From positions 1-37,063 of the forward strand of contig JARXAN010000039.1 in assembly GCA_029865895.1 (NCBI GenBank): 37,063 nt of DNA, given 5' to 3'. This DNA is from Actinomycetota bacterium. Its GTDB lineage: Bacteria; Actinomycetota; Actinomycetes; Actinomycetales; Microbacteriaceae. The notes under the pieces are model-generated. The model searched no databases and was not told the DNA's origin. It worked only from the letters and a program-made list of their open reading frames with translations. How positions within the stretch are numbered: position 1 is the stretch's first letter; each line of letters starts with the position of its first letter. Below are positions 10,475 to 18,203 of the stretch, piece by piece. Position numbers and translations under genes: made by a program.

Positions 10475-11508
10475 CAGATCACCGACCCGAACTGCTGTGA
10501 GAAGCGAGCATCTGCCTCAACCATGTCGTGCATGTCTCTAACGCCATTGCGGAACATCAAGGTGCGCTCAATACCCATGCCGAAGGCAAAACCGGAGTAA
10601 ACCTCAGGGTCGATACCAGCAGCCTGCAAGACGTTTGGATTCACCATGCCGCAGCCACCCCACTCAACCCAGCGAGCGCCGCCCTTAGCACCTGGGTGCC
10701 AAACGTCCAGCTCCGCAGAGGGCTCGGTGAACGGGAAGAACGAAGGACGAAGTCTGATCTTTGCCTCCGGGCCAAACATCACGCGTGCAAAGTGCTCCAG
10801 GGTGCCCTTCAGGTCAGACATGGTCAGGCCCTTGTCAACTGCTAATCCCTCGACCTGGTGGAATACAGGGGTGTGGGTGGCATCAAGCTCATCGGTACGG
10901 AATACCCTGCCTGGACACAGCACATAAAGCGGCAACTCTCGCTCCAACAGCGATCTAACCTGCACCGGTGAGGTGTGGGTGCGAAGCAATAGGTGGTTCT
11001 CCACCGGAGCGACAAAGAAGGTGTCCTGCATCGCCCTTGCTGGGTGATCCGGGTGGAAGTTCAGAGCGTCGAAGTTGAACCACTCGTTTTCGAGCTCTGG
11101 GCCATCTGCGATTTCCCAGCCCATGCCGATGAAGACATCGCTGATGGAGTCCATAAGAAGTGAAAGCGGGTGTCTTGCGCCCTTTGGTGCGACTCGAGGG
11201 TAAGCGGTGATGTCAACCCGCTCCTGCTCCAGTGCTTCCCTGTCCGCTACTGCCTGAAACTCAGCCTCTTTGGCTGTGAAAGCGGCATTTAGCTCAGCCC
11301 TTGCGGCACCAACGAGTCGACCGGCCTCAGCCTTTTGCTCGTTGGGGAGGGACTTAATAAGAGCGTTGAGTTTGGAAAGCGGTGAGTCTTCACCAACAGC
11401 CGCGGCCTTTACTGCTTTCAGCTCCTGAAAGCTGGCTGCTTGATTCACAAGCGCGAGCGAAGCGGTAAGCGCTTGGCTTACTGATTCGGCAGTTAGTTGT
11501 TCAGACAC
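10474..11508 (-). CDS. pheS: Phenylalanyl-tRNA synthetase alpha subunit
   Basis: This is the catalytic subunit of class II PheRS. The N-terminal ~90 residues form a charged helical arm, followed by the class II core. The C-terminus contains motif 3 (GMGIERTLMFRNGVRDMHD). The 344 aa length is normal. The GTG start has no convincing Shine-Dalgarno. Instead a TAAACT hexamer, overlapping the stop of the upstream gene, ends 6 nt before the GTG, suggesting a leaderless transcript for pheST and possibly the arg genes. Confidence 0.96.
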   Translation of the reverse strand: MSEQLTAESVSQALTASLALVNQAASFQELKAVKAAAVGEDSPLSKLNALIKSLPNEQKAEAGRLVGAARAELNAAFTAKEAEFQAVADREALEQERVDITAYPRVAPKGARHPLSLLMDSISDVFIGMGWEIADGPELENEWFNFDALNFHPDHPARAMQDTFFVAPVENHLLLRTHTSPVQVRSLLERELPLYVLCPGRVFRTDELDATHTPVFHQVEGLAVDKGLTMSDLKGTLEHFARVMFGPEAKIRLRPSFFPFTEPSAELDVWHPGAKGGARWVEWGGCGMVNPNVLQAAGIDPEVYSGFAFGMGIERTLMFRNGVRDMHDMVEADARFSQQFGSVI

Positions 11509-11514
11509 TCGTAA

Positions 11515-11520
11515 AGTTTA
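11515..11520 (-). promoter_or_regulatory. Candidate -10 box of a leaderless pheS promoter
   Basis: TAAACT on the minus strand includes the TAA stop codon of the TrmH-family gene and ends 6 nt before the pheS GTG. Transcription from it would begin at or near the G of the start codon. No consensus -35 is visible at 16-18 nt, so the call rests on the -10, the spacing and the lack of a ribosome site. Confidence 0.45.
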
Positions 11521-12315
11521 GCGATTGCGTTGCATTTCGAACGCGGAGGCATACAGACAAACTGAAGCCGCAGTAGCAAGGTTTAGGGATTCGGCTGCGC
11601 CATAGATCGGTAGCGCAACAATTTCGTCAGCCATTTCGAGCATCTCTTCAGAAACGCCATGGGCTTCATTGCCAAAGATCCAGGCCGTTGGCTTTGATAG
11701 CTGTTCGCCCATTTCAGTAATGAGCTTGCCACCGGCACTAGCCGCAAAAACCTGTATTCCGGCTGCCTTCAGGGCTGCAATGAGCTCTTTGGGATCCTGC
11801 TCAATCACGCATGGGACGTGCAGGATGCTGCCTGCGGTGGAACGAACCAGCTTCGGGTTGTAAAGATCCACCGAGTCGGTGGTAAAGATCACAGCGTCGG
11901 CTCCGGCTGCATCGGCAGCACGCAGCACGGTGCCACCATTACCTGGATCACGAGCCTGGTCCAAGATTGCAATCAATTGCGGGCCGGACTCCAAGAGCTC
12001 ACCCAGCGTCACATCGAACTGAGATACGACGGCCACCACACCCTGCGGGGTCTTGGTGTCGGCAAGCTTGTCCATTACAAGGTCTGAGACCTCGATGATT
12101 GGCACATCTGCTTCGTAGAGCGCGTCAAAGAGCTCTTCGTATTTGTCCAAAGCGGCAGTGGTCGCGAAGACCTCTTGCGCCAGCTCCGGTTGCTTGGCAA
12201 GCTCCTTGAGCCCTTGAGGTCCCTCAAGCAAAAAGAGCCCGGTTTCAAACCGGGCGTCTTTTTGTTGTAGGCGTGCGACCCCCTTCACCCTTTCGGACTT
12301 GGGGGCGTCAAGCAT
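11518..12315 (-). CDS. TrmH/SpoU-family 2'-O-ribose RNA methyltransferase
   Basis: A SPOUT-class methyltransferase expected to 2'-O-methylate rRNA or tRNA. An N-terminal substrate-binding region (LFLLEGPQGLKE, about 27-38) precedes the knotted domain. Its three motifs are visible: DPGNGGTVLRAADAAG, FGNEAHGVSEE and LPIYGAAESLNLATAASV. The 265 aa length fits 23S rRNA methyltransferases of the RlmB/TsnR group; the exact target cannot be named. The ATG overlaps the rplT stop (TAATG). The start region (codons 21-27) forms a terminator-like hairpin, annotated separately, so it may be attenuated relative to rplT. Confidence 0.92.
   Translation of the reverse strand: MLDAPKSERVKGVARLQQKDARFETGLFLLEGPQGLKELAKQPELAQEVFATTAALDKYEELFDALYEADVPIIEVSDLVMDKLADTKTPQGVVAVVSQFDVTLGELLESGPQLIAILDQARDPGNGGTVLRAADAAGADAVIFTTDSVDLYNPKLVRSTAGSILHVPCVIEQDPKELIAALKAAGIQVFAASAGGKLITEMGEQLSKPTAWIFGNEAHGVSEEMLEMADEIVALPIYGAAESLNLATAASVCLYASAFEMQRNR
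12213..12255 (-). terminator. Terminator-like hairpin inside the start of the TrmH gene, with a second stem-loop
   Basis: On the minus strand GCCCGGTTTGAAACCGGGC is a near-perfect inverted repeat followed at once by TCTTTTTG. It lies about 60 nt past the rplT stop but within the coding sequence of the next gene (residues 21-27). The plus strand also has a T-rich tail (GTCTTTTTG), so it could work in both directions. A second stem-loop (CTTGAGG-GA-CCTCAAG) follows immediately. The structure looks like an intrinsic terminator or attenuator separating infC-rpmI-rplT from the genes below. Function is inferred from structure only. Confidence 0.6.
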
Positions 12316-12698
12316 TAGCTAACCTTGGCCGCGTTTACATCCTTAGGCAGTGCTGCCTTGGCAGATGCAACCAATGACGCGAACGCCTTTGGGTCGTGGA
12401 TGGCTAGGTCTGCCATGATGCGACGATCAACCTCGATACCAGCAAGCGCTAGGCCCTGGATAAAGCGGTTGTAGGTCATGCCGTTTAGGCGAGCAGCTGC
12501 GTTGATGCGCTGAATCCAAAGGCGACGGAAGTTACCCTTGTTCTTTCTGCGGTCGTTGTATGCGTAAACCAACGAGTGCAGTAGCTGCTGCTTTGCCATA
12601 CGGTACAAACGTGAACGCTGGCCGCGGTAACCGTGAGCGCGCTCAAGCGCAACACGACGCTTCTTCAGCGAGTTGACGGCGTTTTTTACTCTTGCCAT
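12315..12698 (-). CDS. rplT: 50S ribosomal protein L20
   Basis: L20 is a primary-binding 23S rRNA protein essential for early large-subunit assembly. The N-terminus ([15 protein letters not shown]...) and the [13 protein letters not shown] and [17 protein letters not shown] blocks are characteristic. At 127 aa it has the usual actinobacterial length with a short C-terminal tail. AAGGAG before the ATG gives a strong ribosome site. It is third in the infC-rpmI-rplT operon; in other bacteria L20 or IF3 autoregulates this operon, but I see no clear L20-binding mimic here. Confidence 0.98.
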   Translation of the reverse strand: MARVKNAVNSLKKRRVALERAHGYRGQRSRLYRMAKQQLLHSLVYAYNDRRKNKGNFRRLWIQRINAAARLNGMTYNRFIQGLALAGIEVDRRIMADLAIHDPKAFASLVASAKAALPKDVNAAKVS

Positions 12699-12725
12699 TT
12701 TCTACTCCTTATTTCTAAGCGTCGG

Positions 12726-12920
12726 CTAGCGGCCGAGCTGTCTCTTTAGCTTCTTGAAATCTGCTGGGGACACTACCTGGTCGGCGTTTAGACGACGGGT
12801 GCGTCTTGATGACTTGTGCTCCAGGTTGTGGCGCATGTTGATCTGCTGCTTCATCAGCTTGCCGCTGCCGGTAAAGCGGAAACGCTTCTTGGCGCCCGAG
12901 TGGGTCTTCATTTTCGGCAT
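12726..12920 (-). CDS. rpmI: 50S ribosomal protein L35
   Basis: A small basic ribosomal protein of 64 aa. The N-terminus [20 protein letters not shown] and the [14 protein letters not shown] block are diagnostic. AAGGAGAGATC precedes the ATG, a strong ribosome site. It lies 9 nt after infC and 27 nt before rplT in the standard infC-rpmI-rplT order. Confidence 0.98.
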   Translation of the reverse strand: MPKMKTHSGAKKRFRFTGSGKLMKQQINMRHNLEHKSSRRTRRLNADQVVSPADFKKLKRQLGR

Positions 12921-12929
12921 GATCTCTCC

Positions 12930-13511
12930 TTAGTTCTCTACTGTTGCTTCAGCCTGTGCAGGCTTAGCTTGGGCCTTTTTAGCTTCGGCCCTTGCCTCTG
13001 CCTTGTTCTTCAACGGCCCGATGACCATGACCATGTTGCGGCCATCGATCGATGGGTTCGACTCCACGGTTCCGAATTCGGTTACTTCATCCGCTAGCTT
13101 GCGAAGCAAGTTCACGCCCATTTCTGGGCGAGATTGCTCGCGACCACGGAAGACAACCATCACCTTCACCTTGTCGCCGGCCTTGAGGAATTTGCGAACC
13201 TGTCCAACCTTGGTGTTGTAGTCGTGATCGTCGATCTTTAGACCGAAACGAACCGTCTTCAGCACGGTGTTGACCTGGTTCTTTCTAGCTTCACGAACCT
13301 TCTGAGCGGCTTCGTATTTGAACTTGCCATAGTCCATTACCTTGCAAACAGGAGGATTGGATCCCGGTGCTACCTCGACTAGGTCTAGGTCTGCCTCACG
13401 GGCCATTCTCAATGCTTGATCAATAGGGACAACGCCAACCTGTTCACCTGCGGGTCCGATTAGTCGAACCTCGGCGACACGAATACGCTCATTAATGCGC
13501 GGATCGCTGAT
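12930..13511 (-). CDS. infC: Translation initiation factor IF-3 (AUC start)
   Basis: IF-3 binds the 30S subunit, checks start codons and prevents premature 70S formation. The ORF track starts too late, at a TTG inside the conserved N-domain. In frame upstream the sequence encodes [19 protein letters not shown], the expected IF-3 N-terminus. AAGGAG sits 6 nt before an ATC codon at the very beginning of that homology. With this ATC start the protein is 193 aa. No ATG, GTG or TTG lies between the ribosome site and the conserved start. A rare AUH start fits the known autocontrol of infC by IF-3. Conserved MDYGKFKYE and VVFRGREQ blocks confirm identity. The 5' leader would be about 130 nt. Confidence 0.93.
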   Translation of the reverse strand: MSDPRINERIRVAEVRLIGPAGEQVGVVPIDQALRMAREADLDLVEVAPGSNPPVCKVMDYGKFKYEAAQKVREARKNQVNTVLKTVRFGLKIDDHDYNTKVGQVRKFLKAGDKVKVMVVFRGREQSRPEMGVNLLRKLADEVTEFGTVESNPSIDGRNMVMVIGPLKNKAEARAEAKKAQAKPAQAEATVEN

Positions 13512-13651
13512 AACTAGCTCCTTAGGTACCGTTTTGACTCACGCGAAATGCGCGCAAAAGTGTCTAACGCTCAAACCCGGATACCTTTAGAGGCGGTAGA
13601 CAGGTGGGAATGTAATCCACTTTCACTGAGCTAAGTGCCCAGAGCCTCAGG

Positions 13652-13658
13652 TAGCCTA
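13652..13658. promoter_or_regulatory. Shared divergent -10 element between infC and DUF1844
   Basis: The 7-mer TAGCCTA reads as TAGCCT on the plus strand and TAGGCT on the minus strand, both fitting TANNNT. It lies 33 nt before the DUF1844 TTG and about 140 nt before the infC ATC. Neither direction has a consensus -35. The overlap of two -10 hexamers is what a bidirectional promoter would look like. Confidence 0.4.
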
Positions 13659-13690
13659 GCAGAACAAAAGCCATTTTCGAAAGAGGAATT

Positions 13691-14011
13691 TTGTCCGAAG
13701 AGCTCACCAGAGACATTGCCGAAGTACCTGCGGTTGAAATCATCAACACCGCTGCCGTTCACCTGATGAGCGCAGCCGCTGTCCAGTGCGGTCTCGCCGA
13801 AGATGCCCCTGCAGATCTTGATGAAGCCCGAAAGCTGATCACCGCGTTGGCTGGTCTGATTACCGCCGCAGCTCCAGAGATTGGCGATCACCATGCCAGA
13901 CCGCTTCGTGATGGACTGCGTTCCCTGCAACTTGCCTTCCGCGAAGCCTCTGTGATTCCTGACGAACCAGGCAAGGGTCCGGGTGAGAAATACACCGGAC
14001 CGGTCAACTAG
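13691..14011 (+). CDS. DUF1844 family protein
   Basis: A small acidic protein of 106 aa whose N-terminal half (AVEIINTAAVHLMSAAAVQ) and LDEARKLITALAGLI block match DUF1844, a conserved actinobacterial family often found beside infC. It is mostly helical with no signal or membrane segment. Its biochemical role is unknown. The TTG start is chosen because AGAGGA lies just upstream and the next in-frame starts fall inside the conserved region. It is transcribed away from infC, and its last 4 nt overlap the convergent sseB-like gene. Confidence 0.85.
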   Translation: MSEELTRDIAEVPAVEIINTAAVHLMSAAAVQCGLAEDAPADLDEARKLITALAGLITAAAPEIGDHHARPLRDGLRSLQLAFREASVIPDEPGKGPGEKYTGPVN

Positions 14012-14748
14012 CCAGCGGTCAACCTAAAGCTCACCGAGTCCACCAACTGCAAGAACTCTTGGGATTGCAGATCCGAACCGAACTGCTCGAGCACCTGCTG
14101 TAACCGATCGCTACTCAAGCCTGCCTGAATTGAAACCTCAATGCCGAGCTCTGGTTTTAGCAATTGCCCGGTTGGATCTGCATCAAATGCCCTAACGGAA
14201 ACGATCAACGGCTGTCTGGCGGCGGCGGCATCTAGCAGCTGAAGGACCAAAGTGCTCAGCTGCGGCGGAGTCCATTCCAATCCCTGTGCCAGAGCGGCAA
14301 GTGCTGGCCGTCGGATTCCGATTGCTCTTCCTGCTGGGTTTAGCACCACTCGCTCGTGACCTTCACTAACTGCTGCAATGGCTAGCTTTGCGACCTCAAC
14401 CGGCACTGGTCTTGCTGTGGAGTTCCACGCCGACATTTCTGCAACCGAGCTAAATGCCGGAATTGCCGTTTTACCGTCCGGCGTGCTGACTGCAACTATG
14501 GCCAAATCCGCACTCTTGTCGACTAATTCACCGTGCGCACCAACGCCACTCTCGCCAAGCTCAGCAAGCAATGGAATCAGCAGTCGAGATTGCGATAGGG
14601 CATTAAACAAAGCTGCTTTATCAAACTCGCGCTCAAAAACTTCGGCTAAGACCTTTGGAGTTGAGCCGTCGTCTTGCGACCAGCTGTTTTGTGAGAATTC
14701 TCGGCCTTCCCAAGGAACGCCGGCAGAATCGTGAAATTTATCGTGCAT
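14008..14748 (-). CDS. SseB family protein
   Basis: A 246-aa cytoplasmic protein of the SseB N-terminal-domain family, common in actinobacteria next to priA and infC. The first ~40 residues are a variable polar stretch. The conserved part begins near FDKAALFNALSQSRLLIPLL and includes LAIVAVSTPDGKTAIPAFSS and RVVLNPAGRAIGI. No enzyme motif is visible and no function should be assigned from the Salmonella SseB name. The ATG overlaps the priA stop (TAATG), so it is probably the last gene of the his operon. It converges on DUF1844 with a 4-nt overlap. Confidence 0.8.
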   Translation of the reverse strand: MHDKFHDSAGVPWEGREFSQNSWSQDDGSTPKVLAEVFEREFDKAALFNALSQSRLLIPLLAELGESGVGAHGELVDKSADLAIVAVSTPDGKTAIPAFSSVAEMSAWNSTARPVPVEVAKLAIAAVSEGHERVVLNPAGRAIGIRRPALAALAQGLEWTPPQLSTLVLQLLDAAAARQPLIVSVRAFDADPTGQLLKPELGIEVSIQAGLSSDRLQQVLEQFGSDLQSQEFLQLVDSVSFRLTAG

Positions 14749-15473
14749 TAGCCGTTGGCGATTGCGAGAGCTTCTTGCAGGGTAAAGCGGCCAGCGTAGA
14801 GTGACTTACCCAGGATTGCCCCCTCTAAACCAAGCGGAACAAGAGCCTGCAGGTCTTTGATGTCCTGAAGTGACGAGATACCGCCGGATGCCACCACCGG
14901 CTTATTGGTGAACTGCATTACCTGGTTTAAAAGCTCCAGGTTTGGGCCGCGAAGTGTGCCGTCCTTAGTGACGTCGGTCACTACATAGCGAGAGCAACCG
15001 GCATCTTCCAGCCTGGCCAGGACCTCAAACAGATCTCCACCCTCTTGAGTCCACCCTCTAGCTGCCAGGGTTGTGCCCCTCACGTCTAGGCCGACGGCGA
15101 TTTGATCTCCGTACTTGGCGATCACGCGTTCGGTCCACTCTGGGTTTTCCAGCGCTGCGGTACCGAGGTTGACTCTGGTCGCACCCAATTCCAATGCAGC
15201 GTCTAGTGAAGCGTCGTCGCGGATGCCACCGGATAGTTCGATTTTGGTGCTACCGGCCTGACCAACAACCTCGGCGATTACAGCGCGATTGTCTCCCCTG
15301 CCAAATGCCGCATCCAGATCAACCAGGTGGATCCACTCGGCTCCAGCATTGATCCAATCCTGAGCGGCAGCAAGCGGGTGACCAAAGTCTTCCTCACTGC
15401 CGGCCTCACCTTGAGTCAGGCGGACAGCCTTGCCGCTGGCGACATCAACCGCTGGCAAAAGTTCGAGTTTCAT
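14748..15473 (-). CDS. priA: Phosphoribosyl isomerase PriA/HisA
   Basis: A (beta-alpha)8-barrel isomerase that opens the ProFAR ring in histidine synthesis. In actinobacteria without trpF the same protein (PriA) also isomerises phosphoribosylanthranilate for tryptophan. Visible: LPAVDV with the catalytic aspartate (about residue 10), [22 protein letters not shown] and [19 protein letters not shown]. These blocks match actinobacterial PriA better than ordinary HisA. I chose the ATG at the MKLELL start (241 aa) because AGGAGA lies 4 nt upstream and homology begins there. The longer ORF-track start would run back into hisH. Confidence 0.93.
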   Translation of the reverse strand: MKLELLPAVDVASGKAVRLTQGEAGSEEDFGHPLAAAQDWINAGAEWIHLVDLDAAFGRGDNRAVIAEVVGQAGSTKIELSGGIRDDASLDAALELGATRVNLGTAALENPEWTERVIAKYGDQIAVGLDVRGTTLAARGWTQEGGDLFEVLARLEDAGCSRYVVTDVTKDGTLRGPNLELLNQVMQFTNKPVVASGGISSLQDIKDLQALVPLGLEGAILGKSLYAGRFTLQEALAIANG

Positions 15474-15480
15474 GTTTCTC

Positions 15481-16110
15481 CTAGATGGTACGAATCCAGT
15501 TTCGAAGCAGCTGCAAACCTGCTTCACCAGACTTTTCAGGGTGGAATTGAGTGGCACTCAGGGGACCGTTTTCAACCGCCGCCAAAAACCGTTCGCCGTG
15601 CTCAGACCAGGTCAAGGCTGCTTTGACAAAAGGTGGCTGAATGTCCAACTCCCAAGATTTAGCCGCATAGGAGTGAACGAAGTAAAAGCGTTCTTGTTCG
15701 ACGCCCTCGAACAAGACAGTCTTGGGATCTGGGGAAACTTTGCTCCAGCCCATGTGGGGCAGAGTTGGAGCATCAAGCATGGTGACAGAACCTGGCCACT
15801 GCCCCAAGCCCTCGGTGTCGATGCCGTGCTCCACGCCATGCTCAAACATCACCTGCATGCCCACGCATATTCCCAGCACCGCCCGTCCAGCAGTCAAGCG
15901 CTGGTCGACAAGACTTGCGGCATTGTGCTCAGTGAGGTTTCTCATCACAGAGGCAAATGCGCCAACTCCAGGCAGCAGCATGCCATCTGATTCCAATAAA
16001 ACTTTGCGGTCCGAGGTGAGGACGACCTCTGCTCCTGAGGCCTCTAAGGCACGACAGGCTGAGTGAACGTTGCCGCTGCCGTAGTCAAAGACCGCGACGG
16101 TCTTAGTCAA
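15481..16110 (-). CDS. hisH: Imidazole glycerol phosphate synthase, glutaminase subunit
   Basis: HisH releases ammonia from glutamine and passes it to HisF. The nucleophile is C82 in [11 protein letters not shown], and the His-Glu pair is in QFHPEKSG near the C-terminus. The 209 aa length is normal for the stand-alone subunit. The start is a TTG overlapping the hisB stop by 4 nt (TTGA), with AAGGG 7 nt upstream. Its partner hisF is not in this window. Confidence 0.96.
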   Translation of the reverse strand: MTKTVAVFDYGSGNVHSACRALEASGAEVVLTSDRKVLLESDGMLLPGVGAFASVMRNLTEHNAASLVDQRLTAGRAVLGICVGMQVMFEHGVEHGIDTEGLGQWPGSVTMLDAPTLPHMGWSKVSPDPKTVLFEGVEQERFYFVHSYAAKSWELDIQPPFVKAALTWSEHGERFLAAVENGPLSATQFHPEKSGEAGLQLLRNWIRTI

Positions 16111-16706
16111 AGACTGCCCTTAGTTGAAGGAACTCCGGCTACGCGAGCATCCAGCTCTACTGCCTTGCGCATCGCGCGAGCCAACGCTTTGAACTGAGCC
16201 TCTGCGATGTGGTGAGCGTCTCGACCGGCAAGAACGGTCACGTGCAGAGTGAGGCCTGCGTTGTATGCGATGGCCTCAAAAACGTGACGCACCATTGAAC
16301 CGGTGAAGTGACCGCCGATTAGGTGGTACTCGAAACCTTGAGGCTCTCCCGAGTGGACCAGAAATGGTCTACCGGAAACATCCACCACCGCGCGAGCCAG
16401 AGCTTCGTCAAGTGGCACTGTGGCATCGCCATAGCGTCCAATACCGGCCTTGTCGCCGAGCGCCTGCTTGATGGCCTGACCCAAAACAATGGCGGTGTCC
16501 TCAACGGTGTGGTGGACATCGATTTCGATGTCGCCAACAGATTTCACCTTGAGGTCAATAAGTGAGTGCTTTGAAAAAGCGGTCAGCATGTGATCAAAAA
16601 ATGGCACACCGGTCTCAATTTCGGACTGACCTGAACCATCAAGGTTCAGTTCGAGTTCGATTTTGGACTCGCTAGTTGCGCGGGAAAGCTTTGCAATGCG
16701 GCTCAT
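16107..16706 (-). CDS. hisB: Imidazoleglycerol-phosphate dehydratase
   Basis: The enzyme dehydrates imidazole glycerol phosphate to imidazole acetol phosphate using manganese. Both metal-binding repeats are visible: HHTVEDTA and [13 protein letters not shown]. It is the monofunctional actinobacterial form without a phosphatase domain. The ATG at MSRIAKL gives 199 aa and has ACGAGG 8 nt upstream. The ORF-track TTG start, 10 codons earlier, has no ribosome site and adds unconserved residues. It lies between hisC and hisH. Confidence 0.95.
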   Translation of the reverse strand: MSRIAKLSRATSESKIELELNLDGSGQSEIETGVPFFDHMLTAFSKHSLIDLKVKSVGDIEIDVHHTVEDTAIVLGQAIKQALGDKAGIGRYGDATVPLDEALARAVVDVSGRPFLVHSGEPQGFEYHLIGGHFTGSMVRHVFEAIAYNAGLTLHVTVLAGRDAHHIAEAQFKALARAMRKAVELDARVAGVPSTKGSL

Positions 16707-16738
16707 GTTCGGACCTCGTTTGGGAAGATAACCCAAGT

Positions 16739-17809
16739 TTAGCCAAGAATTAGGGCTAGTTCACCGAGTAATTTGCTGGTTTCCGCCTCGGTACCGGCGG
16801 TTATACGCAAAGTGTTTGGAATCCCGACGTTTCGAACAATCACGCCCCTGGCCAAGAGTGCTTCAAAAACCTCGTTTGGATCCTCAAAACCTTCAACCAG
16901 CACAAAGTTAGCCTCGGACTCAAAGGCCCTGAGTCCCATGAGCTTTAGCTGCGCAATCATTCGATCCCGCTGAACCTTGATTTGCTCAACATTGGCAAGC
17001 ATTTCCCCTGAGTGACGAAGTGCCGCCCGGGCTGCCGCTTGAGTCAGCGCAGACAAGTGGTAGGGCAGTCGAACAATTCGCAGCGCATCCACAACAGCTG
17101 CATCTGCAGCTAGGTAACCGACTCGTGCGCCCGCAAAGGCGAAAGCCTTACTCATGGTTCGACTTACGATCAATCGTGGTCGACCTGCCAGCAACTCAAT
17201 AGCTGAGGCTTTTGAAGAGAACTCGGCATAAGCCTCATCGATAATCAAAATGCCGTCGAAAGCGTCATAGGCAGCCCGCACAACATCGTTGTCAATGGGT
17301 GTCCCGGTCGGATTATTCGGGTTACACAAAAGAGCAATGGATGGCTGATGAGTTGCCAATTGTTCAGCCACGTAGCTGGCAGACAGCTCAAACTCCCCCT
17401 CGCGAGGTAACTCTTGGTAACTGGTCAGAGTAATTCGAGCGATGTTTGGGTACATCGAATAGGTAGGCCCGAAACTCAGTGATGATTTACCCGGGCCACC
17501 GAAAGCTTGGAAGATCTGAGTGAGGATTTCGTTCGAGCCGTTTGCCGCCCAAACCTGGTTGGCACTTAGGCCATGACCCAAAAACTGCGCGAATTGTCCC
17601 CTGAGTTCCAAGAACTCGCGATCCGGGTAGCGGTTTAGCCTCAAAACCTCAGCGGCAAGTTCTTGAATAATGTCCAGTGCTACCGCTTCTGGAATGCCAA
17701 AGGTGTTCTCGTTTACGTTGAGCTGGACAGGCACGTCAAGCTGAGGAGCACCGTAAGGTTTTAGGCCCTTCAGGTCATCGCGGATTGGCAAGTCTTCGAG
17801 GTTGGTCAC
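16739..17809 (-). CDS. hisC: Histidinol-phosphate aminotransferase
   Basis: This PLP enzyme transaminates imidazole acetol phosphate using glutamate. The PLP lysine is K221 in [12 protein letters not shown]; the NPNNPTG loop (163-169) and the IDEAYAEF aspartate are also present. At 356 aa it is full length. The GTG start has no usable Shine-Dalgarno spacing, but TAATCT ends 6 nt before it, suggesting a leaderless promoter for the his genes independent of the upstream SOS-linked LysM gene. hisD and hisG, often neighbours, are not in this window. Confidence 0.94.
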   Translation of the reverse strand: MTNLEDLPIRDDLKGLKPYGAPQLDVPVQLNVNENTFGIPEAVALDIIQELAAEVLRLNRYPDREFLELRGQFAQFLGHGLSANQVWAANGSNEILTQIFQAFGGPGKSSLSFGPTYSMYPNIARITLTSYQELPREGEFELSASYVAEQLATHQPSIALLCNPNNPTGTPIDNDVVRAAYDAFDGILIIDEAYAEFSSKASAIELLAGRPRLIVSRTMSKAFAFAGARVGYLAADAAVVDALRIVRLPYHLSALTQAAARAALRHSGEMLANVEQIKVQRDRMIAQLKLMGLRAFESEANFVLVEGFEDPNEVFEALLARGVIVRNVGIPNTLRITAGTEAETSKLLGELALILG

Positions 17810-17815
17810 CCCTAG

Positions 17816-17821
17816 AGATTA
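17816..17821 (-). promoter_or_regulatory. Candidate -10 box of a leaderless hisC promoter
   Basis: Minus-strand TAATCT ends 6 nt before the hisC GTG, in the 22-nt gap after the LysM gene. Initiation 7 nt downstream would fall on the start codon. No good -35 is seen. It would let the his operon be expressed without SOS induction. Confidence 0.45.
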
Positions 17822-17831
17822 CCCGATTGGG

Positions 17832-18137
17832 CTATGGCAGTGCGATCTGCTGGCCAGGAGATAGCTCTGCAGTCTCAAGGGCGTTCAGCAGGACAACCTC
17901 AGCAATCCAGTCGCGAGGATCCTCGTTTGGAGCATGGGCGTCGGCAAGAGACCAAAGTGAGTCACCGGACTGCACGGTTACATACTGCAGTTCGCCAGGC
18001 TCCTGGCTGCCAGCTACGGAACCGGAGATAGATGCCATGGTGAAGGATGCTGCCAACGCCAGAATTGCGAGCCCACGGAATAGGCGTCTTGGGTTGGTTA
18101 GTCGGTAGGAAGTAACAGCACTCATTGTGATCATCAC
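17832..18137 (-). CDS. Small LysM-domain membrane/secreted protein, probable SOS cell-division regulator
   Basis: A protein of up to 101 aa with a basic N-terminus, one hydrophobic segment (about residues 22-43, LAILALAASFTMASISGSVA) and a C-terminal LysM domain (YVTVQSGDSLWSLADAH...LSPGQQIALP). This architecture, divergent from lexA and behind a LexA box, resembles YneA of Bacillus, DivS of Corynebacterium and the LysM protein Rv2719c of Mycobacterium, SOS-induced proteins that slow division. Function here is inferred from context and layout. The start is uncertain: GTG (18137), ATG (18134) and ATG (18125) are in frame behind AGAAGG. No hydrolase domain is present. Confidence 0.8.
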   Translation of the reverse strand: MMITMSAVTSYRLTNPRRLFRGLAILALAASFTMASISGSVAGSQEPGELQYVTVQSGDSLWSLADAHAPNEDPRDWIAEVVLLNALETAELSPGQQIALP

Positions 18138-18158
18138 CCTTCTGTTCGATTCTTTGTT

Positions 18159-18174
18159 TCGAACATTTGTTCTA
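18159..18174. promoter_or_regulatory. LexA (SOS) box between the LysM gene and lexA
   Basis: TCGAACATTTGTTCTA matches the actinobacterial SOS box TCGAAC-N4-GTTCGA at 11 of 12 fixed positions. It begins right after the LysM gene's -10 (TATACT) and covers the predicted transcription start, a classic repression position. It is about 70 nt upstream of the lexA -35, so its main target is probably the LysM gene. Confidence 0.85.
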
Positions 18175-18202
18175 AGTATAGAAACTTTTTCGACATTTAC
18201 AA
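18175..18202 (-). promoter_or_regulatory. Promoter of the LysM gene
   Basis: Minus-strand TTGTAA and TATACT are separated by 16 nt. The -10 is near consensus and directly adjoins the LexA box, so repression by LexA would block initiation. Confidence 0.65.
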
Positions 18203-18203
18203 G

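Noticed and set aside
11506-11520. T-box or leader-peptide attenuation of pheST
   Set aside because: Only 9 nt separate the upstream stop from pheS, leaving no room for a leader.
15474-15557. N-terminal extension of priA in the ORF track
   Set aside because: It overlaps hisH, has no homology to PriA, and a strong ribosome site directly precedes the internal ATG.
16707-16736. N-terminal extension of hisB in the ORF track
   Set aside because: The TTG lies 2 nt from the hisC stop with no ribosome site, and the added 10 residues do not look like HisB; the ATG at 16706 has ACGAGG upstream.
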